Part shown: piece by piece, positions 7,544 through 15,393 of the stretch
How positions within the stretch are numbered: the first letter of the stretch is position 1
Layout of the letters: each line of letters opens with the position of its first letter
Assembly: GCA_041987205.1 (NCBI GenBank)
Contig: JBHIWX010000020.1
Coordinates: 1-52,207, forward strand
Length of the DNA stretch: 52,207 nucleotides
Direction: 5' to 3'
Source: BOKV01 sp041987205
GTDB lineage: Bacteria > Pseudomonadota > Alphaproteobacteria > Rhizobiales > Rhizobiaceae
Program-made: the position numbers and the translations under genes
Notes under the pieces: generated by a model
Database searches by the model: none
What the model was told of the DNA's origin: nothing
What the model saw: only the letters and a program-made list of their open reading frames with translations

Positions 7544-8757
7544 GGCACCACCGGTGTGCGCTGCATTTCCAGATGCAGCACCGAACCGTCCCACGGGTGC
7601 GCCTCGCACACGGTCTCGTTCAGTTCGACGCCGAGCCCCGGTTCGTCGGTGACCAGCACATTGCCGTCTTCCCACGGGATTTTCTTTGTCAGGAGTTCAG
7701 CGTGGAAGCCGTCCCAGGTCTTGATCGATTCCAGCACCAGGAAATTGGGGCAGGTCGCTGCGAGCTGCGCGTTGGCCGCGCCGACGATCGGCCCGCAATA
7801 GCAGTGCGGGGCGACCTGCACATGGTAGGCCTCGGCCATCGAGGCGATCTTCTTGGTCTCCCAGATGCCGCCGGACCGCCCGAGGTCGGGCTGCAGGATC
7901 GCCGCCGCGCGCATCTCGATCAGCCGCGCGAATTCGGTCTTCGTCGTCAGTCGCTCGCCGGTCGCGATCGGGATCGACGTCGCCGCCGCTACCTGCACCA
8001 TCGCCTCCGGGCTGTCGGGCGGCACCGGCTCCTCGAACCAGAGCGGATCATAAGGCTCGATGGCCTTCGCCATGCGGATCGCGCCGGCCGGGGTGAACTG
8101 TCCGTGCGTGCCGAACAGGATGTCGGCCTTCGTCCCGACGGCCTCGCGCACGGCGGCGACCATGCGCGCCGAAAGGTCGATGTCGACCAGCGTCGGCTGG
8201 TGCCCGTCGAAGATCGTGTAGGGCCCGGCCGGGTCGAACTTGATCGCCGTGAAGCCCTGCTTGACGGCGGCGAGTGCGGCCTCGGCGGCGAGGTCGGGAT
8301 CGTTGTAGACATTTTTCTCGCGACTGTCGGCCTCGTCGGGATACACGCTGCCGGTCTGCGGGTAGAGATAGGTGTAGCTGCGCAGCGCCTCGTGCACCCG
8401 CCCGCCGATCAGCTTGTGCACCGGCTTGCCGGCTTCCTTGCCGATAATGTCCCAGCAGGCCATTTCGAGCGCCGAATAGCAGCCCATCATCGTGACGTCC
8501 GGGCGCTGGGTGAAGCCGGAGCCGTAGCACAGTCGGAAGAAGGTCTCGATGTCGTGCGGATCGCGGCCGACGAGATAGCGCGTGGCAACGTCCTCGATCA
8601 GTTTCGCCGTCAGATGCGGATCGAAGGTCGCGTTGTAGGCCTCGCCATAGCCGACGACGCCACCATCGGTGACGAGCTTGACGAAGATGAAATAGCGTCC
8701 GCCCGTCTGCGGCGGCGGATTGCCGACGACCCAGGTCTTGACGTCCTTGATGTGCAT
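7540..8757 (-). CDS. mandelate racemase/muconate lactonizing enzyme family protein with altered metal site
   Basis: A 405-residue enolase-superfamily protein, nearest by motifs to galactonate/mannonate-type acid sugar dehydratases. The barrel shows KFD at 173-175, Glu242 in FEEP, Glu268 in GER and His318 in PHCYCGP. His218 lies 24 residues before Glu242, as the His of the Asp-x-His motif does in DgoD, but the position two before it, where the first metal-binding Asp should be, is Gly216. The protein may bind Mg2+ differently or be a distinct subgroup. ATG 8757 has GGAGG five bases upstream; an upstream ATG at 8808 is less likely. It follows the alcohol dehydrogenase by 84 bp and overlaps the next gene by GTGA. 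Confidence 0.84.
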   Translation of the reverse strand: MHIKDVKTWVVGNPPPQTGGRYFIFVKLVTDGGVVGYGEAYNATFDPHLTAKLIEDVATRYLVGRDPHDIETFFRLCYGSGFTQRPDVTMMGCYSALEMACWDIIGKEAGKPVHKLIGGRVHEALRSYTYLYPQTGSVYPDEADSREKNVYNDPDLAAEAALAAVKQGFTAIKFDPAGPYTIFDGHQPTLVDIDLSARMVAAVREAVGTKADILFGTHGQFTPAGAIRMAKAIEPYDPLWFEEPVPPDSPEAMVQVAAATSIPIATGERLTTKTEFARLIEMRAAAILQPDLGRSGGIWETKKIASMAEAYHVQVAPHCYCGPIVGAANAQLAATCPNFLVLESIKTWDGFHAELLTKKIPWEDGNVLVTDEPGLGVELNETVCEAHPWDGSVLHLEMQRTPVVP

Positions 8758-8780
8758 GGAACCTCCCAATGGAGCGGCTT

Positions 8781-8801
8781 GCGAATAGCCAATAGCGAAT
8801 A
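8781..8801. repeat. short heptamer tandem repeat
   Basis: Three adjacent 7-base units, GCGAATA, GCCAATA and GCGAATA, lie in the short gap between the alcohol dehydrogenase stop and the enolase-family start. Related heptamers (GCGAATA/GCGAGTA) are, as I recall, scattered in intergenic DNA of Mesorhizobium-like genomes; that link was not tested here. Confidence 0.55.
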
Positions 8802-8841
8802 GGGACATGATGGCTGCGCAAGCACTCGCGAACCCGTTTCG

Positions 8842-9933
8842 CTACTCGCCGAAAACAATCACGTTTCTCAGCGCCTCGCCTTTCGTCACACCTTCGATGG
8901 CCTCGTTGATCCGGTCAAGCGGGTAGCGCCCCGTGATCAATTCGGCGAGTTTCAGCCCGCCATCCTGCCAGGCTTCGGTTAGTGCCGGGATGTCCTTGGA
9001 GATGATCGTCTCGCCCATCTTGGAGCCGAGGATCTTCTGGTTCCAGGCCGCCATGGTGCCGGGATCGTAATTCGCCATCACGCCGGAGGGCGGCATGCCG
9101 ACAATCACGACGGTACCGTTCTTGGTGATGTAGCGCGACGCGTGGTCGAAGGCCTGCTTCGCACCGACGGTGACGAAGACGAAATCGACGCCGTGATTTT
9201 CGGTCAGCTTCATGATCGCCTCGGCGGCGTCCTCATGCGCGATGTTGATCGTGTGGGTCGCACCGAAGGTGCGCGCCGCCTCCAGCTTGGCGTCGGACAC
9301 GTCGATTGCCACCACCATGCCGGCGCCTGACAGCGCCGCACCCTGGATGGCGTTGAGCCCGACGCCGCCGCAGCCGACCACCGCCGCGCGCTGGCCGGGT
9401 TTCAGGCGTGCGGTGTTCACCACCGCGCCGTAGCCGGTGATGACGCCGCAGGCGAGCAGGCTCGCCTCGTCGAACGCCATCTCGGCGGGAATCTTCACCA
9501 TCTGGCTGTGATGCACGACCACGGCCTCGGCGAAGGCGCCGGTGCGCATCGCCTGCCAGACCGGTTCGCCGGAAGCGGCATGGATCGGCCCGTTCCGGTC
9601 GAGTTCGAACACCTCCTCGCACATGACCTGGCTGCCGCCGGCGCAATAGGCGCAGCGCCCGCAGGAGCGAATCAGGGTGACGACGACCCGGTCGCCCGGC
9701 GCAAAGCCCGACACGCCGGCGCCGGTGCGCTTCACGATACCCGCCGCCTCGTGGCCGAACACGGCCGGCAGGTCGCCGCCCCAGTCGCCCTCGATATAGG
9801 AGATGTCGGAATGGCAGATGGCACACGCCCTGATCTCGACCTCGACCTCGTCGGGGCCGGGATCGGCCAGATCGATCTCCTCGATGGCGAGGGGCTCGCC
9901 GAAGGCACGGCATACCGCCGCTTTCACGCGCAT
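8842..9933 (-). CDS. zinc-dependent alcohol dehydrogenase, class III-like medium-chain type
   Basis: A 363-residue medium-chain zinc dehydrogenase. The catalytic zinc ligands are Cys40, His61-Glu62 in GHEAAG and a further Cys in the LLACGV segment. Structural zinc Cys are at 91, 94, 97 and 105. The NAD-binding GCGGVG is near residue 190. This pattern fits the class III group that includes S-(hydroxymethyl)glutathione dehydrogenase and aryl or long-chain alcohol dehydrogenases. ATG 9933 has AGGAG eight bases upstream; the frame extends further without a site. It is first in a probable operon with the enolase-family and beta-hydroxyacid dehydrogenase genes, suggesting oxidation of an alcohol or aldehyde intermediate. 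Confidence 0.88.
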   Translation of the reverse strand: MRVKAAVCRAFGEPLAIEEIDLADPGPDEVEVEIRACAICHSDISYIEGDWGGDLPAVFGHEAAGIVKRTGAGVSGFAPGDRVVVTLIRSCGRCAYCAGGSQVMCEEVFELDRNGPIHAASGEPVWQAMRTGAFAEAVVVHHSQMVKIPAEMAFDEASLLACGVITGYGAVVNTARLKPGQRAAVVGCGGVGLNAIQGAALSGAGMVVAIDVSDAKLEAARTFGATHTINIAHEDAAEAIMKLTENHGVDFVFVTVGAKQAFDHASRYITKNGTVVIVGMPPSGVMANYDPGTMAAWNQKILGSKMGETIISKDIPALTEAWQDGGLKLAELITGRYPLDRINEAIEGVTKGEALRNVIVFGE

Positions 9934-10244
9934 GGATGGAACTCCTGGACGGCAAATCCGTTTGGCATCAGAAGCTTGACGGATCGCGAGGATGAAACAA
10001 GCTGAATTCGGACTATCGGCGCCCGAGGGGCGGACTTCGCGCCGAAAAGCGTCCGGAAACGCCGCAAATGCGGCCAAAGAGGGATAGCGGGACAAGATCG
10101 TCGCAAGGTCGCAAAACCGTCGGCTGTCACGCTGCGGCTTTTGGGTGACGCCCCGGGAAAATTTCCGTGAGCCGCGTTGAATTGCCTTTTTGCCGTGTTA
10201 AACACCGCCTCTGACAGCAGGGGCAGTTGCTGAAGGAGCTTAAG
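9934..10244. other. 311-base divergent intergenic region
   Basis: It must hold promoters for the alcohol dehydrogenase (left) and the L,D-transpeptidase (right). Near the right end TTGAAT at 10177 with TTAAAC at 10198 gives a weak sigma-70-like pair with short spacing. Just before it, GGAAAATTTCC is a near-palindrome at 10157-10167. No gene, RNA or strong hairpin was seen. Confidence 0.4.
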
Positions 10245-12230
10245 ATGCGCATCAACCCACGGGCAAACCGCTTCGGCGCCTGTCTTTTTGCCGCGACCAT
10301 CATCGCTACGCCGCTGAGCGTCGCCCCCAATCTTGTTACCCCGGCCGCTGCCCAGTCCAACCTGCCAGGCGTGCAGGTCGGCGCGCAAAAGCCGCGCAAC
10401 ATCTTCGAGGCGCTGTTTCCCGACCTGATCGAGCAGCGCCTTCGCCGCGAGCGCGCGCTCAACCCGCCGGTCGAGGTGCAGAAGGTCTCCGCGCCGAAAT
10501 ACTACGAATACAAGCCCGTCGCGCTGGTCAGGATCGACCTGTCACGGCTCGTGCCCGTCGCGGATGAAACCCCGCAGGCTTCTCCGGCGGCAGCAACGCT
10601 GCAGGATATCGAGGGCGGCGAGAGCGACGAGGAAGTCGCCCGTCTGATGATCGCACCGGCCGAGCCGGAAGCGCCGGCACAGGCAGCCTTCGACCGCGTC
10701 GTGAAGCGGTTCGGCAACGTCTCCGTCATGGCCGAGCCCGATATCGCCAAGGCCGTCGTCGCGTATTACGAGGACAAGGGCGAGGTGCTGTGGCTCGACG
10801 ACGACCTTCAGCCCAATGCCCGTGCCCGCTCGCTGCTGCCGGTGCTCGCCGGTGCCGCCGAATGGGGTCTCGACCCGCGCGATTATCGCGTCGATCTGCC
10901 CGCGCCGGTCTCCGATGAGGCTCTGGCCGAAGAAGAGGCCGCGCGCTTTGAGGTCGAGATGACGGCCCGCGCCGTGCGCTACGGCATCGACGCCGCCACC
11001 GGCCGCGTCAATCCCAACAAGCTCAGCGGCTATCACGATCTCCCGAGCCTGAGCATCGGCGCCGGTGCCATGCTCGAAAAGATCGCGGCTGGTTCGCTGC
11101 CGGCTCCGCTGCTTCTGTCGCAGCATCCCGACAACGCGCCCTTCATGGCGCTCAAGGCGGAACTCGCCGCGCTGAAGAAGCAGGAAGCCGACGAGGACAT
11201 CATTGTTATTCCGTCCGACACGCTGATCAAGCCGGGCGAGACGCATGCCGAGGTGCCGAACGTCGTTAGGGCGATCGGCAAGAAGGGCACGGCCGAGCTG
11301 CGCGAAAAGTTTGCCGACCTGCTGGCAGGTCCCGCGCCGGAAAGCTTCACGCCCGAGGTCGTCGACCTCGTAAAGGCGTTCCAGGACGAACAGGGCCTGG
11401 GCGTCGACGGTGTGGTCGGCCGCAACACCATCTCGCGCCTGACCGAGGTCTCGGTCGCCGAGAAGCGTGAACGCGTCGAACTCGCCATGGAGCGTCTGCG
11501 CTGGCATCCGCACACGCTGGGCGAGACGCGTGTCGTCATCAACCAGCCGGCCTTCCGCGCGGTCTTCCAGCGTGACGGCGTGGTCAAGCAGGACATGCGT
11601 GTCGTCGTCGGCAAGCCGTCCAACCAGACCAGCTTCTTCTACGACACGATCGAGACCGTGGAATACAATCCCTACTGGGGCATTCCGCGTTCGATCCTGG
11701 TCAACGAATACCTGCCGAAGCTGCGCGCCAACCCGGCCTATCTCGACGAGAGCGGCTATATCGTGACCGATGCCAAGGGACGCCGCATTCCGTCGGCCTC
11801 CATCGACTGGTACCGCGTCGGCTCCGACATCCCGTTCGATGTGCGCCAACTGCCGGGCGAGGCCAATGCGCTGGGCGAACTGAAGATCCTGTTCCCCAAC
11901 AAGCACGCCATCTACATGCACGACACGCCGTCCAAATCGCTGTTCAACCGCGAGGTGCGCGCGTTCAGCCATGGCTGCGTGCGCTTGCAGAAGCCGCGTG
12001 AAATGGCAGCCGCCGTGCTGGGTTCGACCGTTGAGCACGTTCGGGAACGTCTCGGCCAGGGCCACAATTCGGAAGAGGTCGGCGGCAAGATCCCCGTCTA
12101 CGTCGGCTACTTTACCGCATGGCCCGACGCGGACGGCAAGGTTGGCTACTACGCCGACATCTACAAGCGCGACGAGCGGCTGCAGAAGGCGCTTTCAGCT
12201 ACCGAGAGCGTTCGCACGCCGACGAGCTGA
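10245..12230 (+). CDS. exported L,D-transpeptidase (YcbB/LdtD type) with peptidoglycan-binding domain
   Basis: A 661-residue periplasmic murein L,D-transpeptidase. An N-terminal signal peptide ends at an AAA-Q site near residue 38. A scaffold region, a PG-binding-1 helix bundle around residues 345-395 and a C-terminal YkuD catalytic domain follow; the nucleophile is Cys578 in SHGCVRL. The enzyme should form 3-3 (Dap-Dap) cross-links, which are abundant in Rhizobiales, or anchor proteins to peptidoglycan. ATG 10245 has AAGGAG six bases before it; an in-frame TTG at 10227 lies before that site and is unlikely. It is monocistronic, with a hairpin 30 bases after the stop. Confidence 0.9.
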   Translation: MRINPRANRFGACLFAATIIATPLSVAPNLVTPAAAQSNLPGVQVGAQKPRNIFEALFPDLIEQRLRRERALNPPVEVQKVSAPKYYEYKPVALVRIDLSRLVPVADETPQASPAAATLQDIEGGESDEEVARLMIAPAEPEAPAQAAFDRVVKRFGNVSVMAEPDIAKAVVAYYEDKGEVLWLDDDLQPNARARSLLPVLAGAAEWGLDPRDYRVDLPAPVSDEALAEEEAARFEVEMTARAVRYGIDAATGRVNPNKLSGYHDLPSLSIGAGAMLEKIAAGSLPAPLLLSQHPDNAPFMALKAELAALKKQEADEDIIVIPSDTLIKPGETHAEVPNVVRAIGKKGTAELREKFADLLAGPAPESFTPEVVDLVKAFQDEQGLGVDGVVGRNTISRLTEVSVAEKRERVELAMERLRWHPHTLGETRVVINQPAFRAVFQRDGVVKQDMRVVVGKPSNQTSFFYDTIETVEYNPYWGIPRSILVNEYLPKLRANPAYLDESGYIVTDAKGRRIPSASIDWYRVGSDIPFDVRQLPGEANALGELKILFPNKHAIYMHDTPSKSLFNREVRAFSHGCVRLQKPREMAAAVLGSTVEHVRERLGQGHNSEEVGGKIPVYVGYFTAWPDADGKVGYYADIYKRDERLQKALSATESVRTPTS

Positions 12231-12262
12231 TCGCGACGTTTTCGCGGTTTCTGAGCATTTTC

Positions 12263-12299
12263 AGGGCGGGTTTCCGGCGGATAACCGGGAGCCCGCCCT
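12263..12299 (+). terminator. strong hairpin after the L,D-transpeptidase gene
   Basis: The 8-bp perfect arms AGGGCGGG and CCCGCCCT enclose a further CCGG/CCGG stem. A T-run (AATTTTT) follows only after about 12 bases, so termination may need Rho or be inefficient. Confidence 0.5.
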
Positions 12300-12427
12300 A
12301 AACTTGCCTCAATTTTTCAACTGTTCCTTAAGTCCTGCGAAACCATGATTGCCGCCAAGCCTTGCCGGCGGGAATTCGGGTTGGGTCGGGTTTTTTTCCG
12401 TTCGCCGGTCGGCTTCAGGAGGGACAT

Positions 12428-13123
12428 GTGTATCGAGTAGTTCTCGCCCTGTCGGCCTTTGTTGCCGCGATCTGGGCAAGTCCGCCAGCCCATGCGGTGG
12501 AAGCCTATGTCTTCCGCGGCGCGGGTGATTTTTCCTTTATCGCCGATGGTCTCAATTTCTCGACCGGCATGGATCGCCTTGGTCGCGAACTGGACGATTC
12601 CGGTGTGCGCGCCAAGGTGTATCGCTGGGAAGCCGGCGAGATCGCCTATCGCGAGATCATGCGCCGCCGGCCTGAATCGGTAGCGCTGATGGGCCATTCC
12701 ATGGGTGCGTTGACCTCGCTGGCGCTCGCCAAACGGCTTCAGGGCTCCGGCGTTCGCGTGGCCTATCTCGGCCTGATCGACATTCCCGGACCCGGCTCCA
12801 TCGTGCCCGGCAATGTCGAATGGGCCGAGAATTTCTACCACGCCTTTCCGGTCTTCGGTCAGCTCACCAAGGGGCGCGGCCACAAGGGCATCGTCACCAA
12901 CCGCTACGTGCTCGGCCAGGTCCACATCACCATGGACAAGGCGAAGCTCGTCCATCACGCGATGATTTCGGCGATCTGGCAGGCCGATGCCAGGGAACAG
13001 GCACCGAACCTGCGCGCCTATGCCGCCGACCGGCCGCGCGACCCGACCATGGAAAAGGTCGAGAAGGTGCTGGCGAACGGGCAGGGCACCACCGACCCTG
13101 TCGCCACGGCTTCCATCGACTGA
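12428..13123 (+). CDS. exported alpha/beta-hydrolase-like (thioesterase/lipase fold) protein
   Basis: A 231-residue protein starting at GTG 12428, which has AGGAGG five bases upstream. A signal peptide ends at AHA (residue 23). GHSMG with Ser91 is a classical nucleophile elbow of the alpha/beta hydrolase fold, and a hydrophobic strand precedes it. A later Asp and His could complete the triad, but they cannot be assigned with certainty. It is short for a lipase, so the cap may be minimal. Substrate and pathway unknown; a periplasmic esterase or lipase-like role is the conservative guess. A strong terminator follows 25 bases after the stop. Confidence 0.78.
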   Translation: MYRVVLALSAFVAAIWASPPAHAVEAYVFRGAGDFSFIADGLNFSTGMDRLGRELDDSGVRAKVYRWEAGEIAYREIMRRRPESVALMGHSMGALTSLALAKRLQGSGVRVAYLGLIDIPGPGSIVPGNVEWAENFYHAFPVFGQLTKGRGHKGIVTNRYVLGQVHITMDKAKLVHHAMISAIWQADAREQAPNLRAYAADRPRDPTMEKVEKVLANGQGTTDPVATASID

Positions 13124-13147
13124 TTGCCTTCGACGTGAATTCCGGAG

Positions 13148-13180
13148 AGGCCGGCGTGCGTAAAAGCGGCCGGCCTTTTC
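13148..13180 (+). terminator. intrinsic terminator after the exported hydrolase
   Basis: Arms AGGCCGGC and GCCGGCCT (8 bp, perfect) with a 13-base loop, followed by TTTT. It ends before the DUF2189 gene. Confidence 0.75.
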
Positions 13181-13255
13181 CGTTTGATTTCGATCATCGC
13201 CAGCTTAACGCGGAGGCTGTATCCGACTAACCTGTCCATCGGTTGGGAGGAGACG

Positions 13256-14032
13256 ATGACCGAAGCAGGCGAAATCCGTCCGCACGCGCCGCAGATCAAC
13301 GCGATCGGCATGGGCGATGTGACCGGCGCGTTGAAACAGGGGATCGCGGATTTCATCCGCGCACCGCAATACGGGCTGTTCTTCGGTGGCATCTATGCCG
13401 TGGGCGGCCTGCTTGTCCTCTATTTCCTCTACCGGCTGGAAATGCCCTGGCTGATTCTGCCGATCGCCATCGGCTTCCCGCTGATCGGTCCCTTCGTTGC
13501 CGTCGGGTTGTACGAGACCAGTCGGCGGCTCGAAGCGGGCGAGAAACTGTCCTGGCCGGCCATTCTGGGCCACGTCTTCCGCCAGCGCGAACGCGAACTG
13601 TCCTGGATGGCCTTCGTCGTCCTGTTCGTGTTCTGGATCTGGCTCTACCAGGTGCGATTGCTCACCGCGATCTTTCTGGGCTTCAAATCGATGTCGACCA
13701 TCGAGTCTTTCCTCAACGTGGTGACGTCGAGCACGGAGGGCATCGCCTATCTCGCCGTCGGCACACTGGTGGGTGGCTTTCTGGCGCTTGTCCTTTTCTC
13801 GACCACCGTGATCTCGACCCCGTTGCTGATGGAGCGCGAACTGGATTTCGTCACCGCCATCATCACCAGCGTGAAGACGGTGATGGAAAACCCCGTACCG
13901 ATGATCACCTTCGGTTTCCTGGTCGCCGTGCTCGCGATCCTCGCCCTGCTGCCGGCCTTTCTCGGGCTCCTCGTGGTCCTGCCGGTGCTTGGCCATGCGA
14001 CCTGGCATCTCTACCGCAGGGCGATTGCCTGA
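13256..14032 (+). CDS. DUF2189 integral membrane protein
   Basis: A 258-residue inner-membrane protein with about six hydrophobic segments: near residues 45-62, 65-85, 118-140, 162-185, 188-205 and 218-250. The sequence fits DUF2189, a family of unknown function found mainly in proteobacteria, sometimes placed near cytochrome oxidase genes. ATG 13256 follows GGGAGG at good spacing; the frame is open further upstream but lacks a site. It is transcribed alone between a terminator and popZ. No function can be given from sequence. Confidence 0.82.
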   Translation: MTEAGEIRPHAPQINAIGMGDVTGALKQGIADFIRAPQYGLFFGGIYAVGGLLVLYFLYRLEMPWLILPIAIGFPLIGPFVAVGLYETSRRLEAGEKLSWPAILGHVFRQRERELSWMAFVVLFVFWIWLYQVRLLTAIFLGFKSMSTIESFLNVVTSSTEGIAYLAVGTLVGGFLALVLFSTTVISTPLLMERELDFVTAIITSVKTVMENPVPMITFGFLVAVLAILALLPAFLGLLVVLPVLGHATWHLYRRAIA

Positions 14033-14160
14033 CTGACCTAAAGGTAAAAAAAAGACGCCGGCCTTCGTTATCCTGTTGCCGAATCACGGTAATATCCTGC
14101 TGAAGCGTAATTCGGGGGCGCGGCAGCCTCAGCGTGATCGTGCGGGATCAGGAGGTTATC

Positions 14161-15120
14161 ATGTCGGAGGCGGCGTCCAAGGAACCGTCGATGGAAGACA
14201 TTCTGGCGTCGATCCGCCGGATTGTCTCCCAGGACGACTCGCCCGACGATAGCGCTCCAGCTCCCGAGCTGCGCGCCGCTGCGCCAGCACGTGCGCCTAC
14301 CCCGTCTCCCAGCCGCGCCCCGTCACCGTCACCATCAACGTCAATGTCGGCCATGCCATCGCAGCGTTCGGCCGGCAGCGCCTACGGGGCACCCTCCCGC
14401 GAACGGCCGTCACCCGCGCCGGCAAGACCGTCTTCGCCGCCATCCTTCACGTCGCGACCTGCCGCCGAAACCAGCTCGTTTGCGCGCTTTGCCCGCGAAG
14501 TAGCCGAGGAAATGCGTTCGGCGCCGCCTGCGCCGCAGCCATCCTATCGCCGCGAGGAGCCTCCGCGCGCCGCGTTCGGCGGAAGCGCGGCCGCCGCCAC
14601 GGCCCGATCCATGCCGAGCCCGTCGACGCAATCCTACGTGCCGCCCGCGCCGACACCTTCCGCAAGGCCTGATCGCCGCGCCGAGGACAGGCCACCCCCA
14701 TCCCCGTCCCCTGCCGCAACACCTCGTCCGCAGGCGCCGCGCGCATCGATGCCGGCGACGAATCCCTCCGCCGGTCAACGGCCTGTCGACCACAAGCCTT
14801 CCGCACCCGTATCGTCCGATCCGGCACCCGCCGCGTCTCGGGCACCCGCGCAAACCGCGTCGGCATCCGCCGCACCGGCTGCTTCGCCGGCGAGCGAAAG
14901 GGAAGTCGAGGCCTTTCGTGGCGCGTTGACCTCGCCCGGTCCCGAACGGGCCGTGCGCTCCTCGCTCGACCGGCTCAAGCGCGGGGTGAATGACGATCTC
15001 GACGCCAAGGTCGAGGCCGTGCTGCGTCCGATGCTGCGTGAATGGCTCGACGACAATCTGCCGAAACTGGTCGAGCGCCTCGTGCGCGACGAGATCGAGC
15101 GTCTCGCCGGCAAGAGTTGA
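14161..15120 (+). CDS. popZ: PopZ-type polar organizing protein (DUF2497)
   Basis: A 319-residue protein of the PopZ/DUF2497 family. The conserved N-terminal helix (MEDILASIRRI, residues 12-22) and the conserved C-terminal helical block from about residue 255, ending in PMLREWLDDNLPKLVERLV, are separated by about 230 residues rich in Pro, Ser and Ala. In Caulobacter and Agrobacterium PopZ self-assembles at a cell pole and holds the chromosome partition machinery; the disordered linker tunes the condensate. AGGAGG is six bases before ATG 14161. popZ directly before valS is the usual alphaproteobacterial order. Confidence 0.9.
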   Translation: MSEAASKEPSMEDILASIRRIVSQDDSPDDSAPAPELRAAAPARAPTPSPSRAPSPSPSTSMSAMPSQRSAGSAYGAPSRERPSPAPARPSSPPSFTSRPAAETSSFARFAREVAEEMRSAPPAPQPSYRREEPPRAAFGGSAAAATARSMPSPSTQSYVPPAPTPSARPDRRAEDRPPPSPSPAATPRPQAPRASMPATNPSAGQRPVDHKPSAPVSSDPAPAASRAPAQTASASAAPAASPASEREVEAFRGALTSPGPERAVRSSLDRLKRGVNDDLDAKVEAVLRPMLREWLDDNLPKLVERLVRDEIERLAGKS

Positions 15121-15317
15121 CCGCGCGCAGTCCTGGCGCCGCGCCAATTTCACATCCTCGACATCATCCAGCCCTTCGCATTCGCCGCGTCTGGCGCTTC
15201 GCCGAGGCCGCCTTCCAAGATCAGCATGTCGAGCAGGCCGATTGCCCTTGCTTTGCCGTATCCTGCCTGTAGCACTAACGAGGTGGTGCGACACGCCGAC
15301 AGCGTCGCGCACGCTGG

Positions 15318-15346
15318 TTGACTTGTCCCCTTGCATTCGGTTTACA
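15318..15346 (+). promoter_or_regulatory. possible sigma-70 promoter for valS
   Basis: TTGACT at 15318-15323 and TTTACA at 15341-15346 are 17 bases apart. The -35 is good and the -10 is weak (three of six). It lies 48 bases before the chosen valS start in the popZ-valS gap. Confidence 0.35.
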
Positions 15347-15393
15347 CCGTTGCGAACCGGGCGGTTCCCGCCGAATTGAGGGCCTGTGCGCCC

